DNA from: Flavobacterium sp. 270
GTDB taxonomy: Bacteria; Bacteroidota; Bacteroidia; Flavobacteriales; Flavobacteriaceae
Assembly (NCBI RefSeq): GCF_004368785.1
Contig: NZ_SODM01000008.1
Coordinates: forward strand, 99,198-163,197
Reading direction: 5' to 3'
Length of the DNA stretch: 64,000 nucleotides
Position numbers and translations under genes: made by a program. The notes under the pieces were generated by a model. The model ran no database searches and was not told the DNA's origin. It worked only from the letters and a program-made list of their open reading frames with translations. Numbering within the stretch: the stretch's first letter is position 1; the number at the start of each line of letters is the position of its first letter. Below are positions 7,995 through 16,825 of this stretch, one piece after another.

Positions 7995-8198
7995 TTAATC
8001 TTCAACAACTTGTAACTGCGATTCCATAAATTTTCCGGTAACAATTGTGCCGTCTTCGGCTTCCCATTCCGTAATGACATTTTCTATCAAATCGGGTTCA
8101 AAGCCAATTACTTTCATGATTTGATTTCCGAATTCCTGCTGTACATTTTGACCTTTTGCAAACATCTTCTTTAGTTTTAATGTTATAAAATATTTCAT
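7995..8198 (-). CDS. YodC-like DUF2158 small protein
   Basis: The core of the 67-residue protein follows the YodC/DUF2158 plan: a KGQNVQQEFGNQIMKVIGF strand pair, a central TEWEAEDG and a terminal GKFMESQL, which correspond to the family's GDVVxLKSGGPxMTV...W...F...L. Function of the family is unknown. A better start may be Met12 (ATG ending at 8165), which is preceded by AAAGAAG and begins directly with the conserved FAKGQ; the first 11 residues would then be leader. It is separated by 74 nt from the histidine kinase on the same strand. It looks monocistronic. Confidence 0.6.
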   Translation of the reverse strand: MKYFITLKLKKMFAKGQNVQQEFGNQIMKVIGFEPDLIENVITEWEAEDGTIVTGKFMESQLQVVED

Positions 8199-8272
8199 TT
8201 ATAAAATTAAAGTATCGACTGGAGAAAGGTTTATAAAATTTCCAACGTTTATTATATGTTTACAAGGGAAGT

Positions 8273-9901
8273 TTACCTTGGCAGATAAATGTAAAATGTA
8301 GTTCCTTCTCCGGGCTGGCTTGTAAAGTTAAGCGCGCCATTATGGTTTTCGATAATTCTTTTGCAAAGTGCTAAACCTATGCCGTTTCCACCATATTGAT
8401 CTCTGTCATGCAGTCTTTGAAACATATCAAAAATACGTCCGGAATATTGACTGTCCATCCCGATTCCGTTATCAGCAATTTTGATCAAATGATAATTTCC
8501 TTTTGGCATAAATTTATCTGTATCCTCAACACTTTCTGCTGTAATAAAAGATGCTGTAATCGTAACTGTTGGTTGTCCTGAATTGAATTTCAAGGCATTA
8601 TTTATCAAATTAAAAAACAACTGACGAAGCTGTGTGCTCAATCCTGCAACTTCTGGAAGTTTGCTTAGATTTATTATAGCGTCTTTCTCTTCAATAACTA
8701 AACTTAAATCGTTTAGCGTTTCATGTATAATTTCGTTAAGATCAACTTTGGTAAGCACTTGCAGATTATTGTCTACTCTGGAGTAATTAAGCACATCGGT
8801 AATAAGATCAGACATTCTGCCTGCAGCATTTGTAATTTTGTCAAAATAATATTTATTTCTTTGTTCTTCTGTTAAACCTTCACCTGCCCTAGAAAGCATT
8901 ATTCTGATTTTGCGCAGTGGTTCCTGAAGATCGTGACTTGCTATATAAGCAAATTGCTGTAATTCTCTATTTTTGAATACAAGTTTTGAATTGGCGTTTT
9001 CTAACTCTCGCTGTATTACTTTTAATTCTGAGTTATTTTTAAGAGCTTCTTCAACTGTTTTCTGTCCATGAATATCTACAAAATAAACCAGCCAGCTGTT
9101 AAATGTTCCGTCTTCTGCTTTATTTGGAATAATAGAAATTAAATGCCATATATAAGCATCATCTTTTTTGATGCGGGTTTCCCCAACATACTGCGATTTA
9201 TTTTTCTTTGTTTTATTCCAACGTTCAATTAGATCGTCTACATCATCAGGATGAATAAAACTTTTTATTTCTTTTTTGTCAAAAACATTAAAAGGAGCCT
9301 GCAGATAATCCCTAAGCGAATCATTGGTAAGCAAAACCTGATTACGATCATTGACAATACAGATTAAAACCGGAATTGTATTAGACAAATGCCTATATCT
9401 GTTTTCACTTTCTGTGAGTTTTTCTGAAAGCGCAATAAGCTCAATGTTTTTCTTTCTAATTTCATCATAAGGAGACAAGGGCGGTTCATATTTAAAATAA
9501 TCCGCCAGTGTCTTTATTTTTGCTTCAGAAAGAAGACCCGGAGTGGGTACTTTTTGACTTAATTGTGTTATTGAATAGTCATTTGCATAACTGTATTCGA
9601 GATTTTCTGAGATTTTAGCAGCATATTTAAAAGCTTCGGGATTGCATTTTTTAAGATCTACGGTATCATTAATTATAGCCACTATCTCTTTATGAGTAGT
9701 TTTTATAATATTGATTCCTAATGTTAATAATGAATTTTTTCCATTAGCGATAGAACATCTTGCAACCTCAGATACGGCTGTAGAAAATCTGGTTTGTGCA
9801 GATGATGGCATACCGCACATTTCTGCAATTTTCATAGATCGCTTATGGGCCAGAATAAGGTCCATTTCATTATCAAGATTAATCTTTACAATCTCTTTCA
9901 T
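8273..9901 (-). CDS. Stressosome-linked PAS histidine kinase with RsbT-like N-terminus
   Basis: The 542-residue soluble kinase closes the stressosome operon. Residues 1-100 resemble an anti-sigma/RsbT GHKL ATPase (AVSEVARCSIANG ... IIND) but lack a DxGxG box, so this part is probably a degenerate docking domain. A linker leads to a PAS domain (about 165-280), then HisKA with H323 (IASHDLQEPLRK) and HATPase_c (NNALKF, DNGIGM, GGNGIGLALC). It starts 5 nt after the RsbX-like gene, implying translational coupling. Known Bacteroidota stressosome modules do link RST-X to two-component kinases. The inferred role is that RsbT, released from the stressosome, is sensed through the N-terminal domain and changes kinase activity. 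The phospho-acceptor partner is not in this operon. Confidence 0.8.
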   Translation of the reverse strand: MKEIVKINLDNEMDLILAHKRSMKIAEMCGMPSSAQTRFSTAVSEVARCSIANGKNSLLTLGINIIKTTHKEIVAIINDTVDLKKCNPEAFKYAAKISENLEYSYANDYSITQLSQKVPTPGLLSEAKIKTLADYFKYEPPLSPYDEIRKKNIELIALSEKLTESENRYRHLSNTIPVLICIVNDRNQVLLTNDSLRDYLQAPFNVFDKKEIKSFIHPDDVDDLIERWNKTKKNKSQYVGETRIKKDDAYIWHLISIIPNKAEDGTFNSWLVYFVDIHGQKTVEEALKNNSELKVIQRELENANSKLVFKNRELQQFAYIASHDLQEPLRKIRIMLSRAGEGLTEEQRNKYYFDKITNAAGRMSDLITDVLNYSRVDNNLQVLTKVDLNEIIHETLNDLSLVIEEKDAIINLSKLPEVAGLSTQLRQLFFNLINNALKFNSGQPTVTITASFITAESVEDTDKFMPKGNYHLIKIADNGIGMDSQYSGRIFDMFQRLHDRDQYGGNGIGLALCKRIIENHNGALNFTSQPGEGTTFYIYLPR

Positions 9902-9906
9902 AGCCC

Positions 9907-10920
9907 TTAAATTATTTTACCTACCAAGATTGTTGCATCATCTGTACCTCTTAAATTATCTTTGTACAATGATGCTGCAATTACGTCGGGACTTTGTTTA
10001 ATGATCGACATCAAATCGTTGAGATTCCATCTTGTGCGTAATCCATCGCTGTGCATTACAACAATCTGATGTTTTTGGTAAGGAACAATGGTACTATTAA
10101 TAGTTCGCGGAATATTAAGACCAATAATTCCGTTATAAGGCGAATATGTTTTATTTTCCAAACCTCTAAAAATACGAGTATTAATATTTCCGATGCCGCA
10201 GATATTCCAGGTTTGCGCCTTATAGTCAACCACAGCAACTGTAGCAACCAATCCCCTGCTCTTTTTTACACCTTCATGAATATCTTTCAGTATCATTGCG
10301 GCATCTGTTGCTGTAGAGTGCTCAAAGGCTTTTATGGCCAATCGCACAGCTTCATGAGCATTAACTCCATGACCAAGCCCATCACCCACAAAAATCTGAA
10401 AACCATTTGTAGAATACTTAATATGATAACCATCTCCACAAACTTTTTCTCCGGGATAATTTACACTTAATACAGCATGACTAAAAACTGGCGGCCTTGC
10501 ACTAACTTCTTCATATGCTTTTTCTCCAATTTTTATATACTGCACAGTTCCCCATCCTTTTTGAGAATAAATTTGAAAGTTGTTACTTAATCTTTTAATT
10601 GCACCCAAACCATGTCCGAGAGTATTAGAAGTAGAGTAACCGTCATTCATTATTTTGGCAACATTATCAATTCCGACACCATTATCCAGACAAAATATTT
10701 CGATCTCCTTTCGTTGATCATTTTGACAACATCGATACAAAAATTCTCCGCCGCCGGCATATTTTATTAAATTAGAAGTTAATTCTGCAACAATAATATC
10801 TGTTTCTGCGGCGCGATGAGGACTAAACCCCGATTGAAGCGCCAAGTTGTGTATTTCTCTCTTTATAAAAGCAATCAGACTTCGATCTTCAATTTTGTAA
10901 CTGGAAAAAGTACTATCCAT
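9907..10920 (-). CDS. Fusion of RsbT/W-like ATPase domain and RsbX/SpoIIE-like phosphatase
   Basis: The 337-residue protein has two domains. The N-terminal part (1-135) is a GHKL anti-sigma-type ATPase with N50 (AELTSN), DNGVGI (79-84) and GHGLGA (102-107). The C-terminal part (about 145-337) is a PP2C/SpoIIE phosphatase with metal-binding D163 (VCGDGY) and D180 (VGDGLGHG) and a late GTDDAT motif. In Bacillus, RsbX resets the stressosome by dephosphorylating RsbR and RsbS. Here it is fused to a second kinase-like domain, an arrangement common in Gram-negative stressosome loci. The first 8 nt overlap the end of rsbT, indicating coupled translation. Confidence 0.83.
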   Translation of the reverse strand: MDSTFSSYKIEDRSLIAFIKREIHNLALQSGFSPHRAAETDIIVAELTSNLIKYAGGGEFLYRCCQNDQRKEIEIFCLDNGVGIDNVAKIMNDGYSTSNTLGHGLGAIKRLSNNFQIYSQKGWGTVQYIKIGEKAYEEVSARPPVFSHAVLSVNYPGEKVCGDGYHIKYSTNGFQIFVGDGLGHGVNAHEAVRLAIKAFEHSTATDAAMILKDIHEGVKKSRGLVATVAVVDYKAQTWNICGIGNINTRIFRGLENKTYSPYNGIIGLNIPRTINSTIVPYQKHQIVVMHSDGLRTRWNLNDLMSIIKQSPDVIAASLYKDNLRGTDDATILVGKII

Positions 10921-11326
10921 TTTTCCATTTTATTATAGTAACAGTTGTTCCAACTCCCATTTCCGTTTTTATATCAAATTCATTTACGAGCCTTTTAGTT
11001 CCTGGTAAGCCCAGACCTAAACTCTTTCCTGTACTATATCCGTCCCTCATAGCCAAATCAATATCAACTATTCCCGGACCATTATCTATAAAGGTAACAC
11101 GAACGCCTTTGTCCCGGCCATTCGTAACTTCTTCTACCATAACTTTTCCGCCTCCTCCATATTTTAAAAGATTACGAACAAGTTCACTAGTCGCTGTAAT
11201 TAGTTTGGTTTGATTTAAAATACTCATCCCTACTTTTACACCATAATCACGAACGCGGTTACGCAATGGCACCACATCCTGTTCTTTTATAACTGGAATT
11301 ATTTCTTTATTCGTCGTCGTTATCAT
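10913..11326 (-). CDS. rsbT: RsbT-like serine/threonine kinase of the stressosome
   Basis: The 137-residue GHKL kinase has N-box ELVRNLLKYG (N52), G1 DNGPGI (81-86) and G2 GLGLPG. This is the RsbT consensus. RsbT phosphorylates RsbS and RsbR in the stressosome and on release activates a downstream partner. Its gene overlaps rsbS by 20 nt and the next gene by 8 nt, so the operon is tightly coupled. It is similar in length to Bacillus RsbT (133 residues) and is complete. Its output target here is probably the operon's histidine kinase rather than RsbU, as no RsbU-like protein is in view. Confidence 0.88.
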   Translation of the reverse strand: MITTTNKEIIPVIKEQDVVPLRNRVRDYGVKVGMSILNQTKLITATSELVRNLLKYGGGGKVMVEEVTNGRDKGVRVTFIDNGPGIVDIDLAMRDGYSTGKSLGLGLPGTKRLVNEFDIKTEMGVGTTVTIIKWKNG

Positions 11327-11705
11327 CTATCTGCTCTTCGTTATCGCCATTATACATTTTTGCGCGAAGCAGATCCATCCCCTTTTCAACATTTAGCGCA
11401 CTAATAACGCCATTAAGTGACAATCCTAATTCTACAAGTGTAATGGCAACAGCTGGCTGCATACCTACAACCACTGTTTGAGCGTCCATTATTTTAGCCA
11501 TTACTGCAATATTCCCAAGAATACGACCCATAAATGAATCTATAATAGAAACAGCAGATATATCAATTAACACCCCTTTTGAGTTGTGTTTATTAATTGT
11601 ATTTATTAAATCAGATTCTAGATTTTCTGCCAGCTGATCATACAAATCAACTTGTATGGTTACCAGCAAAAAATCTCCCATCTTTAGTATAGGAATTCTT
11701 TCCAT
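11307..11705 (-). CDS. rsbS: RsbS-like STAS scaffold protein of the stressosome
   Basis: The 132-residue STAS-domain protein has the RsbS phosphorylation motif IIDSFMGR, with S57 in the position of the RsbT target serine (S59 in Bacillus). The motif GMQPAVAITLVELG matches the family. The C-terminal 20 residues form an acidic tail (NEEQIDDNDDE) encoded in the overlap with rsbT, which is not part of the STAS fold. RsbS forms the stressosome core together with RsbR. It is co-directional with and 21 nt downstream of rsbR. Confidence 0.9.
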   Translation of the reverse strand: MERIPILKMGDFLLVTIQVDLYDQLAENLESDLINTINKHNSKGVLIDISAVSIIDSFMGRILGNIAVMAKIMDAQTVVVGMQPAVAITLVELGLSLNGVISALNVEKGMDLLRAKMYNGDNEEQIDDNDDE

Positions 11706-11726
11706 ATCATTAAAAATCTAAGTCGA

Positions 11727-12560
11727 TTATTTTCTTTTCACAACAGTAAGCTGCAACATATTAAATGCTGTTTGAAGAGCACTTGCCAAGGTAGCTTTGG
11801 TAATTATTCCTGTAAGGTCTATTCCTAAATGTACAACAGTCTGCGCAATCTCAGGGCGAATACCACTAATGATACATTCTGCACCCATCAATCTAGTTGC
11901 ACTTACGGTTTTTATTAAATGTTGTGCTACAAGAGAATCTACGGCCGGTACACCAGAAATATCTAAAATAGCAATAGAGCTTTCTGTATCTACAATTTGC
12001 TGTAAAAGATTTTCCATCACGATTTGAGTACGTGAACTATCTAATGTTCCAATAATCGGTAAAGCCACAACGCCATCCCAAACACGGATAACAGGTGTAG
12101 AAATTTCGCTGATTTCGTCTGTTTGTCTTGAGATCACATCCTCACGGCCTCTCATGAAAGACTCAAAAGTCATGATAGTCAAGTTATCTACAATTGCGTT
12201 TAATTCTAGATTTGCAGCATAAAGTGTTGCTTGATCTTTTTCTATTTCTGAAAGAATCTGTGAAGCAGCTTCTTTAAAAGAAATCATATATTGTCCGGTT
12301 TCTCTAGGTGAAAAACCACGTTTTGCTCTTGAAATTGAAATTCCTGTAAGTAAATCATAAAGTTTTTCGAAAGCATGAGAATTTAAGTTCTCACTATTGC
12401 CTCCCTGCTTTAGAGCGTCTAATAAAAGTGAAGTAAATTCTTTTGATTCTTCTTCTTCCGTAACTCCATCAGTCGATCCTCTCTCCATTAGAAGTTTTGC
12501 CCAGATAGTATTTATTTTGCTTTCGTGCTCTTTTAAGCCCCCTAAGACGTTGTTTTGCAT
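11727..12560 (-). CDS. rsbR: RsbR-like stressosome sensor protein (RsbRD-type N-terminus)
   Basis: The 277-residue protein has a helical N-terminal sensory domain (about 15-140) of the RsbRD kind, not the globin-like domain of RsbRA. A C-terminal STAS domain (about 155-270) follows. The conserved DISGVPAVDSL puts S209 in the place of the Bacillus T171 site, and ISGIRPEIAQT puts S232 at the T205 site. Both RsbT targets are therefore serine here. The signal is unknown. It is the first gene of the stressosome operon, with a TATATTTG -7 box 25 nt upstream. Only one RsbR paralogue is present in this operon. Confidence 0.88.
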   Translation of the reverse strand: MQNNVLGGLKEHESKINTIWAKLLMERGSTDGVTEEEESKEFTSLLLDALKQGGNSENLNSHAFEKLYDLLTGISISRAKRGFSPRETGQYMISFKEAASQILSEIEKDQATLYAANLELNAIVDNLTIMTFESFMRGREDVISRQTDEISEISTPVIRVWDGVVALPIIGTLDSSRTQIVMENLLQQIVDTESSIAILDISGVPAVDSLVAQHLIKTVSATRLMGAECIISGIRPEIAQTVVHLGIDLTGIITKATLASALQTAFNMLQLTVVKRK

Positions 12561-12897
12561 TTGTAGTGATATTTGGATTCATAACAAATATAATAATAAA
12601 TAAGAGCTCTATGTTAAAATAATACAATTATTCCTAAAAATAAAACACAATCATTTAAAATACTAAATAATACAACAATAATAATTGAAATAATTAAATC
12701 TAAAATATTAAACAATAAATACTTACAGATAATGCAACCCTTATTTCGTTCCGAATTTTACAATTTGCAATTTTAAATTGTGCAGAATATTTACGTCAGT
12801 TTTTATACCGTTTTTGAAGAACTCCCGACGGAATTTCTCTATTAATAACACATAGAAATGTAATAAAACTGAACACGACTAAATAGCGACATTGATT
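12561..12897. other. Intergenic region upstream of the stressosome operon
   Basis: This 337-nt, extremely AT-rich gap separates the GH51 gene from rsbR, both on the minus strand. TATATTTG (minus strand, 12585-12592) matches the -7 consensus for rsbR, but no clear -33 TTG is at the right distance, which may mean an activator is needed. The part nearer GH51 has no hairpin with a T-tract that I can see. No coding potential was found. Confidence 0.45.
12585..12592 (-). promoter_or_regulatory. -7 box of the stressosome operon promoter
   Basis: The minus strand reads TATATTTG, a full match to TAnnTTTG, 25 nt before the rsbR start. A -33 TTG is not found at 19-21 nt. Confidence 0.4.
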
Positions 12898-14889
12898 CTA
12901 TTTTTGCGCCATTTTCAGTTTTAAAACAGTTACAGAATAAGCCGCCAAATTTAATGGAGCATTTTCGCCTTTTAATATATATTCACTTTCTTTTGGACTT
13001 ATTTTTTTAGGAGAAGCAAAAGTATTTTCATCTTCTAAATTTGGGCTTGTAAGTGTAATAATAGTTCCTTTTGAAGCAAATTTTGTTCCTTTTAAATCAA
13101 CATTCACTTCCTGAGATTTTGAAGAAGTATTGATTAATTTTACAATTACTTCTTTACTGTTTAAATCTTTTACCGCCGAAGCATACAAATCGTTTTGTCC
13201 GGTTAATGGTTTTCCGTCTTTTGTAATAGACAATAAATCTGTTCCTTTATTGGTAGAAAAAAGTTTTTGAACATAATAATTGGCAGAACCATACGCCTGT
13301 AAATTATTAAACCAAATCATATCCGGTGTCCATTGCCAAGCATCTTCGTGCGCCATTAGCGGTGCGTAAGAAGTAAGATTTACAACTTCGGCATTTCTTT
13401 CTAATCCGGTCATAAAAGCAGCTTCAGAAAACGCACATTCCCAATTGTTTCTATTGTTTGGATTGGCTCCCGAAACACTTTGCGCAGCATATTCTCCAGC
13501 AAATATTTTTGGACCTTTTCGGTCGTAATTATCGTAACGCGTTGCATTTTCTCTAAACCATTGCGGACTTTTGTAATAATGCTCGTCTATAAGCTGTGCA
13601 TTTAGTTTTTTAAGTTCAGCCATTCCAAAATCAAAATGTTCACCATCTGGCGATGGGCCGCTTCCAGAAACTATAATAATGTTGGGATATTTTGCTTTAA
13701 TGGCTTTTTCAAAAACTTTATATCTTTCTATATAATCTGGGCCCCATTGCTCATTTCCAACACCAATAAATTTTAAGTTGAAAGGTTTTGGATGTCCCAT
13801 ATCAGCGCGTAACTTTCCCCAAGCTGTATTTTGATCGCCATTGGCAAATTCAATTAAATCTAAAGCATCTTGAATATAAGGGTCTAAATCTTTCATATCA
13901 GCCAATTCTCCTGTATTATATTGGCATGCCATACCACAGCTTAAAATAGGAAGCGGACTCGCGCCAATATCTTCCGATAATTGAAAATATTCGTAAAATC
14001 CTAATCCAAAACTCTGGAAATAATCAGGAGTTTGTTTATGGCTAAATTCTACGTTCCAACGATTGATCATCGTTTTTCTTTCTTCAACTTTCCCAACCGA
14101 TTTTTTCCATTGATAACGATCTGCCAAAGTTCTTCCTTCAACAATACAACCGCCCGGAAAACGTAAAAATCCTGGTTTCATATCATATAAAAGCTGTACA
14201 AGATCAGTACGCAATCCGTTTTTTCTGTTTTTCCAGGTATCTTCCGGAAACAACGAAATCATATCTACATCGATAGTTCCCGTTCCTTCAAAAGTTATTC
14301 TTAGTTTGGCTTTTGCTTCTGTCTCCGTTGCGGTAAATTCTGCCGTATAATTTTTCCAGTCATTTGAAGTTGGAATAATACTCGTTTCGCCAATAACCTT
14401 TTTGTCTTTATCAATAAACTGAAATATGATTTTTTTGATCGCTCCGTCGTGATTTGCAGCTTTTAGAGAAAGATTGTATTGAGCATCTTTTTTAACCCCC
14501 ATCCCTCTAAAACCTTCATTGATAATTTCGTAGCCTTTAGCATCATTGATCAGGATTCGGCAAAAATTAGAATTGTTTTTATTTTCTACTACATTTATTG
14601 GCGTTGCGGTTCCCGAAAGCATATTCAAAGAGGATCTTTTTGTATTCGGCTGCTCCCATCCCATCAAAGGTTTATCAAACTCAAAAGATCTGTTTTTAAT
14701 CATTTCTGCATACAAACCGCCGTCTGCCGCAAAATTGATGTCTTCAAAAAACAAACCGAACATCGTAGGCTGAATTTTCGTAATAGTTTTAGCAACATCA
14801 ACTTCTAAAATCGTTTTTTGTGCATTGGCATACAAACCGCTGAATAGCAATCCGCCAATAATTATTTTTGTAATGGTTTTGTTTTTCAT
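12898..14889 (-). CDS. GH51 alpha-L-arabinofuranosidase, exported
   Basis: The 663-residue enzyme begins with a signal peptide (cleavage near YANAQ, residues 20-24). After a carbohydrate-binding-like jelly-roll (about 80-200) comes the GH51 barrel. The acid/base glutamate is in IGVGNEQWGPDY, the nucleophile in IFAGEYAAQS, and the family motifs PGGCIVEGRTLADRY and a C-terminal beta domain are present. It releases arabinofuranose from arabinan, arabinogalactan or other side chains. Full length for the Bacteroidota exported GH51 type. It is separated from its neighbours by repeat-filled gaps, so operon membership is uncertain. It fits pectin side-chain degradation with the adjacent GH28 enzymes, or removal of Ara from plant glycolipids. 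Confidence 0.92.
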   Translation of the reverse strand: MKNKTITKIIIGGLLFSGLYANAQKTILEVDVAKTITKIQPTMFGLFFEDINFAADGGLYAEMIKNRSFEFDKPLMGWEQPNTKRSSLNMLSGTATPINVVENKNNSNFCRILINDAKGYEIINEGFRGMGVKKDAQYNLSLKAANHDGAIKKIIFQFIDKDKKVIGETSIIPTSNDWKNYTAEFTATETEAKAKLRITFEGTGTIDVDMISLFPEDTWKNRKNGLRTDLVQLLYDMKPGFLRFPGGCIVEGRTLADRYQWKKSVGKVEERKTMINRWNVEFSHKQTPDYFQSFGLGFYEYFQLSEDIGASPLPILSCGMACQYNTGELADMKDLDPYIQDALDLIEFANGDQNTAWGKLRADMGHPKPFNLKFIGVGNEQWGPDYIERYKVFEKAIKAKYPNIIIVSGSGPSPDGEHFDFGMAELKKLNAQLIDEHYYKSPQWFRENATRYDNYDRKGPKIFAGEYAAQSVSGANPNNRNNWECAFSEAAFMTGLERNAEVVNLTSYAPLMAHEDAWQWTPDMIWFNNLQAYGSANYYVQKLFSTNKGTDLLSITKDGKPLTGQNDLYASAVKDLNSKEVIVKLINTSSKSQEVNVDLKGTKFASKGTIITLTSPNLEDENTFASPKKISPKESEYILKGENAPLNLAAYSVTVLKLKMAQK

Positions 14890-14940
14890 TTGTTGCTGTT
14901 TTCACTCTTCCTAATTATTTGATTATCTTGTAGTTGTATC

Positions 14941-15097
14941 TCTCGCAGATTTTGCAGATTGAGCAGATTAAATTCTTTTGTTTTTTCTCAATTTGTGAAA
15001 AAAAATTCGTGAAATTCGTGGCAAAAAAATCCTTTTAATCCTATCAATCTGTGGCAAAAAAGTTTCTCGCAGATTTGGCAGATTGAGCAGATTTTAT
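14941..15097. repeat. Intergenic CGCAGATT repeats and CGTGAAATTCGTGG half-element
   Basis: Two copies of the phrase CTCGCAGATTT-GCAGATTGAGCAGATT lie at about 14941-14970 and 15063-15095, separated by a TTCGTGAAATTCGTGGC half-element. The same families recur at 26073, 27214, 52891, 54479 and 56360. They fill the 318-nt gap between GH51 and the next gene. Confidence 0.6.
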
Positions 15098-15149
15098 TTT
15101 TTCATGATTTTTATTCTTTCAAAACACATTGCTATGTGTGAGAAACTAG

Positions 15150-15182
15150 TTTCTTTTGATATTCTTTTTTTATCAAAAGAAA
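15150..15182. repeat. 12-bp perfect hairpin within an ACATAG-type repeat
   Basis: TTTCTTTTGATA (15150-15161) pairs perfectly with TATCAAAAGAAA (15171-15182) over a 9-nt T-rich loop. It sits inside a longer block ending CTATGTTTCTATGTGTT that recurs at 25914-26063 and 31500-31632. Confidence 0.55.
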
Positions 15183-15207
15183 TCTATGTTTCTATGTGTT
15201 AAAATAA

Positions 15208-16650
15208 TTATTGTTTTTTTACTGCTTCGTACTTATCTGGAAAAGCGGCTTCTCCGTCTAGATTATTCACTTTTAAAACATCTACATTCTTGCTTTCTAC
15301 CGCATATTTAAAATAATCCTGCTTGTTCTTTCCCCAAGTTACAGAACAATTCTGAACTTTAATATTTTCTGCGGTATCAAAATAAAATCCTGATGTACTA
15401 CCTTTTATAAAACCTTCTGCCTTTAACGGACGTCGGTCGTAAATACCACCCGGAATATTAGAGAATTTATCTATCGAAACATTCACCCCTTCAAAAACTA
15501 TATTTTTAATTTTATCTTTTGATTCGCCGCTTACATACACTCCGTTTTCTCCAAAACATTGAATATTAGTAAAATAAATATTACTGATTGCGCCAACTTT
15601 TCCTTCTGTCGCTCCTTTAGGAAAACGCCAGTTGGCATCTTTATGATTCCCGCTTGCACGGCTGTACGCCGTTACATAAATAGGTTCTGCTTTTCCCCAC
15701 CAAGTATCTGTCGTTAAACGTCCTTCGACAATCATATTTGAAAATATAACATCGCTTACCGTTCCTTCATCTCGATTCTGAATCCCAACGCCGCGATTGC
15801 TGTTTTTAATAATACAATTATTGAAAACGACTTGCCTGATCGCATCCATATTTTCTGAACCAATTTTGATCGCGCAGCTGCTGCTCGTCATGGTGCAATT
15901 GGTAACCGTTATGTTTTCGCAGGCACCAAATTCTTCAAATTCTCTTCTGTTTTTTAGGCAGATACAGTCGTCGCCGCTTTCGATATAACAATCGCTGATA
16001 CGAACATTTTTAGAATGATCTAAATCAATTCCGTCGCTGTTACGGACTTTTAAGCTGTTTAATAAAGTAATACCGCTGATTACAACATCATTACAACCCA
16101 CAAGATGAATGGTCCAATACGCAGAATTACCAATATGAATGTCTTTTATTCTGATGTTTTTTCCGCCAATAATCGTTAACACGTGAGGTCTTGGATCTAA
16201 AATAGTAAAAGGTTTTAAAACATAAGAATCTGCTAATTCTTCGCCCATAAACGAAATTCCATTACCGTCTATTTTTCCGTTGCCACTGATAGTGAAATTT
16301 TCTACATTTTCGCCTCCAATCCAGATTGTGCCTTCTCCGGGATTGGTCCTAAAAGCACTTTTTGTATATAATTTTTCATCTGGACTTGCTAATAATTTTG
16401 CTCCCGCTTCTATATGTAATTCAATATTTGATTTTACATCAAAAGGTCCGGCCAAAAAAGTAAACGGCGCCGGAATCAAAACTTGTCCGCCAGTTTTACT
16501 GCAGGCATCTATTGCTTTTTGAATTGCTGTGGCATCGTTGGTTTTTCCGTCTCCTTTGGCTCCAAATTTCTTTACATCATAGACTTTTTGTGCCGAAGCT
16601 GTCAGCGAAATACAAAAAATAAATACGGTAATTATTAGCTTTTTCATCAT
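15208..16650 (-). CDS. GH28 family exported pectin hydrolase
   Basis: The 480-residue protein has a signal peptide (ending ...TASAQ, about 22) and a right-handed parallel beta-helix typical of GH28. Catalytic aspartates are visible in RNSDGIDLDHSKN and ESGDDCIC. The third GH28 signature, GHG, is absent and replaced by KIGSE, and the usual RxK element is NRGVGIQ. This suggests activity on rhamnogalacturonan or a substituted galacturonan rather than plain polygalacturonate; that is inference. Its neighbours are an SDR oxidoreductase and another GH28 on the same strand. The family hydrolyses alpha-linked galacturonic acid bonds in the periplasm or at the surface. Confidence 0.85.
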   Translation of the reverse strand: MMKKLIITVFIFCISLTASAQKVYDVKKFGAKGDGKTNDATAIQKAIDACSKTGGQVLIPAPFTFLAGPFDVKSNIELHIEAGAKLLASPDEKLYTKSAFRTNPGEGTIWIGGENVENFTISGNGKIDGNGISFMGEELADSYVLKPFTILDPRPHVLTIIGGKNIRIKDIHIGNSAYWTIHLVGCNDVVISGITLLNSLKVRNSDGIDLDHSKNVRISDCYIESGDDCICLKNRREFEEFGACENITVTNCTMTSSSCAIKIGSENMDAIRQVVFNNCIIKNSNRGVGIQNRDEGTVSDVIFSNMIVEGRLTTDTWWGKAEPIYVTAYSRASGNHKDANWRFPKGATEGKVGAISNIYFTNIQCFGENGVYVSGESKDKIKNIVFEGVNVSIDKFSNIPGGIYDRRPLKAEGFIKGSTSGFYFDTAENIKVQNCSVTWGKNKQDYFKYAVESKNVDVLKVNNLDGEAAFPDKYEAVKKQ

Positions 16651-16675
16651 TATGTTTTTTTACTTTGTCTAGTTT

Positions 16676-16812
16676 TAGAACACGGATTAAACGGCGATTC
16701 GCTTTCGCGAAAACGCAGATTTACACTGATTTTTTACATCTAATTTTCACATTCAGTTTTATTCAATATTTAAAGAGAAAAAATCCGTTTAATCCGTGTC
16801 ATCTGTGTTCTA
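16676..16812. repeat. Paired ACGGATTAAACGG / CCGTTTAATCCGTG repeat
   Basis: Arms GAACACGGATTAAACGG and CCGTTTAATCCGTG(TCATCTGTGTTC) face each other across about 90 nt, upstream of the GH28 gene. Related pairs occur at 17757-17894 and 19494-19551. This is a dispersed intergenic inverted-repeat family. Confidence 0.55.
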
Positions 16813-16825
16813 ATTTTACACCATT

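Noticed and set aside
14941..15204. Intergenic repeats as insertion sequence remnants
   Set aside because: No transposase fragment or target-site duplication is visible; they look like short dispersed repeats only.
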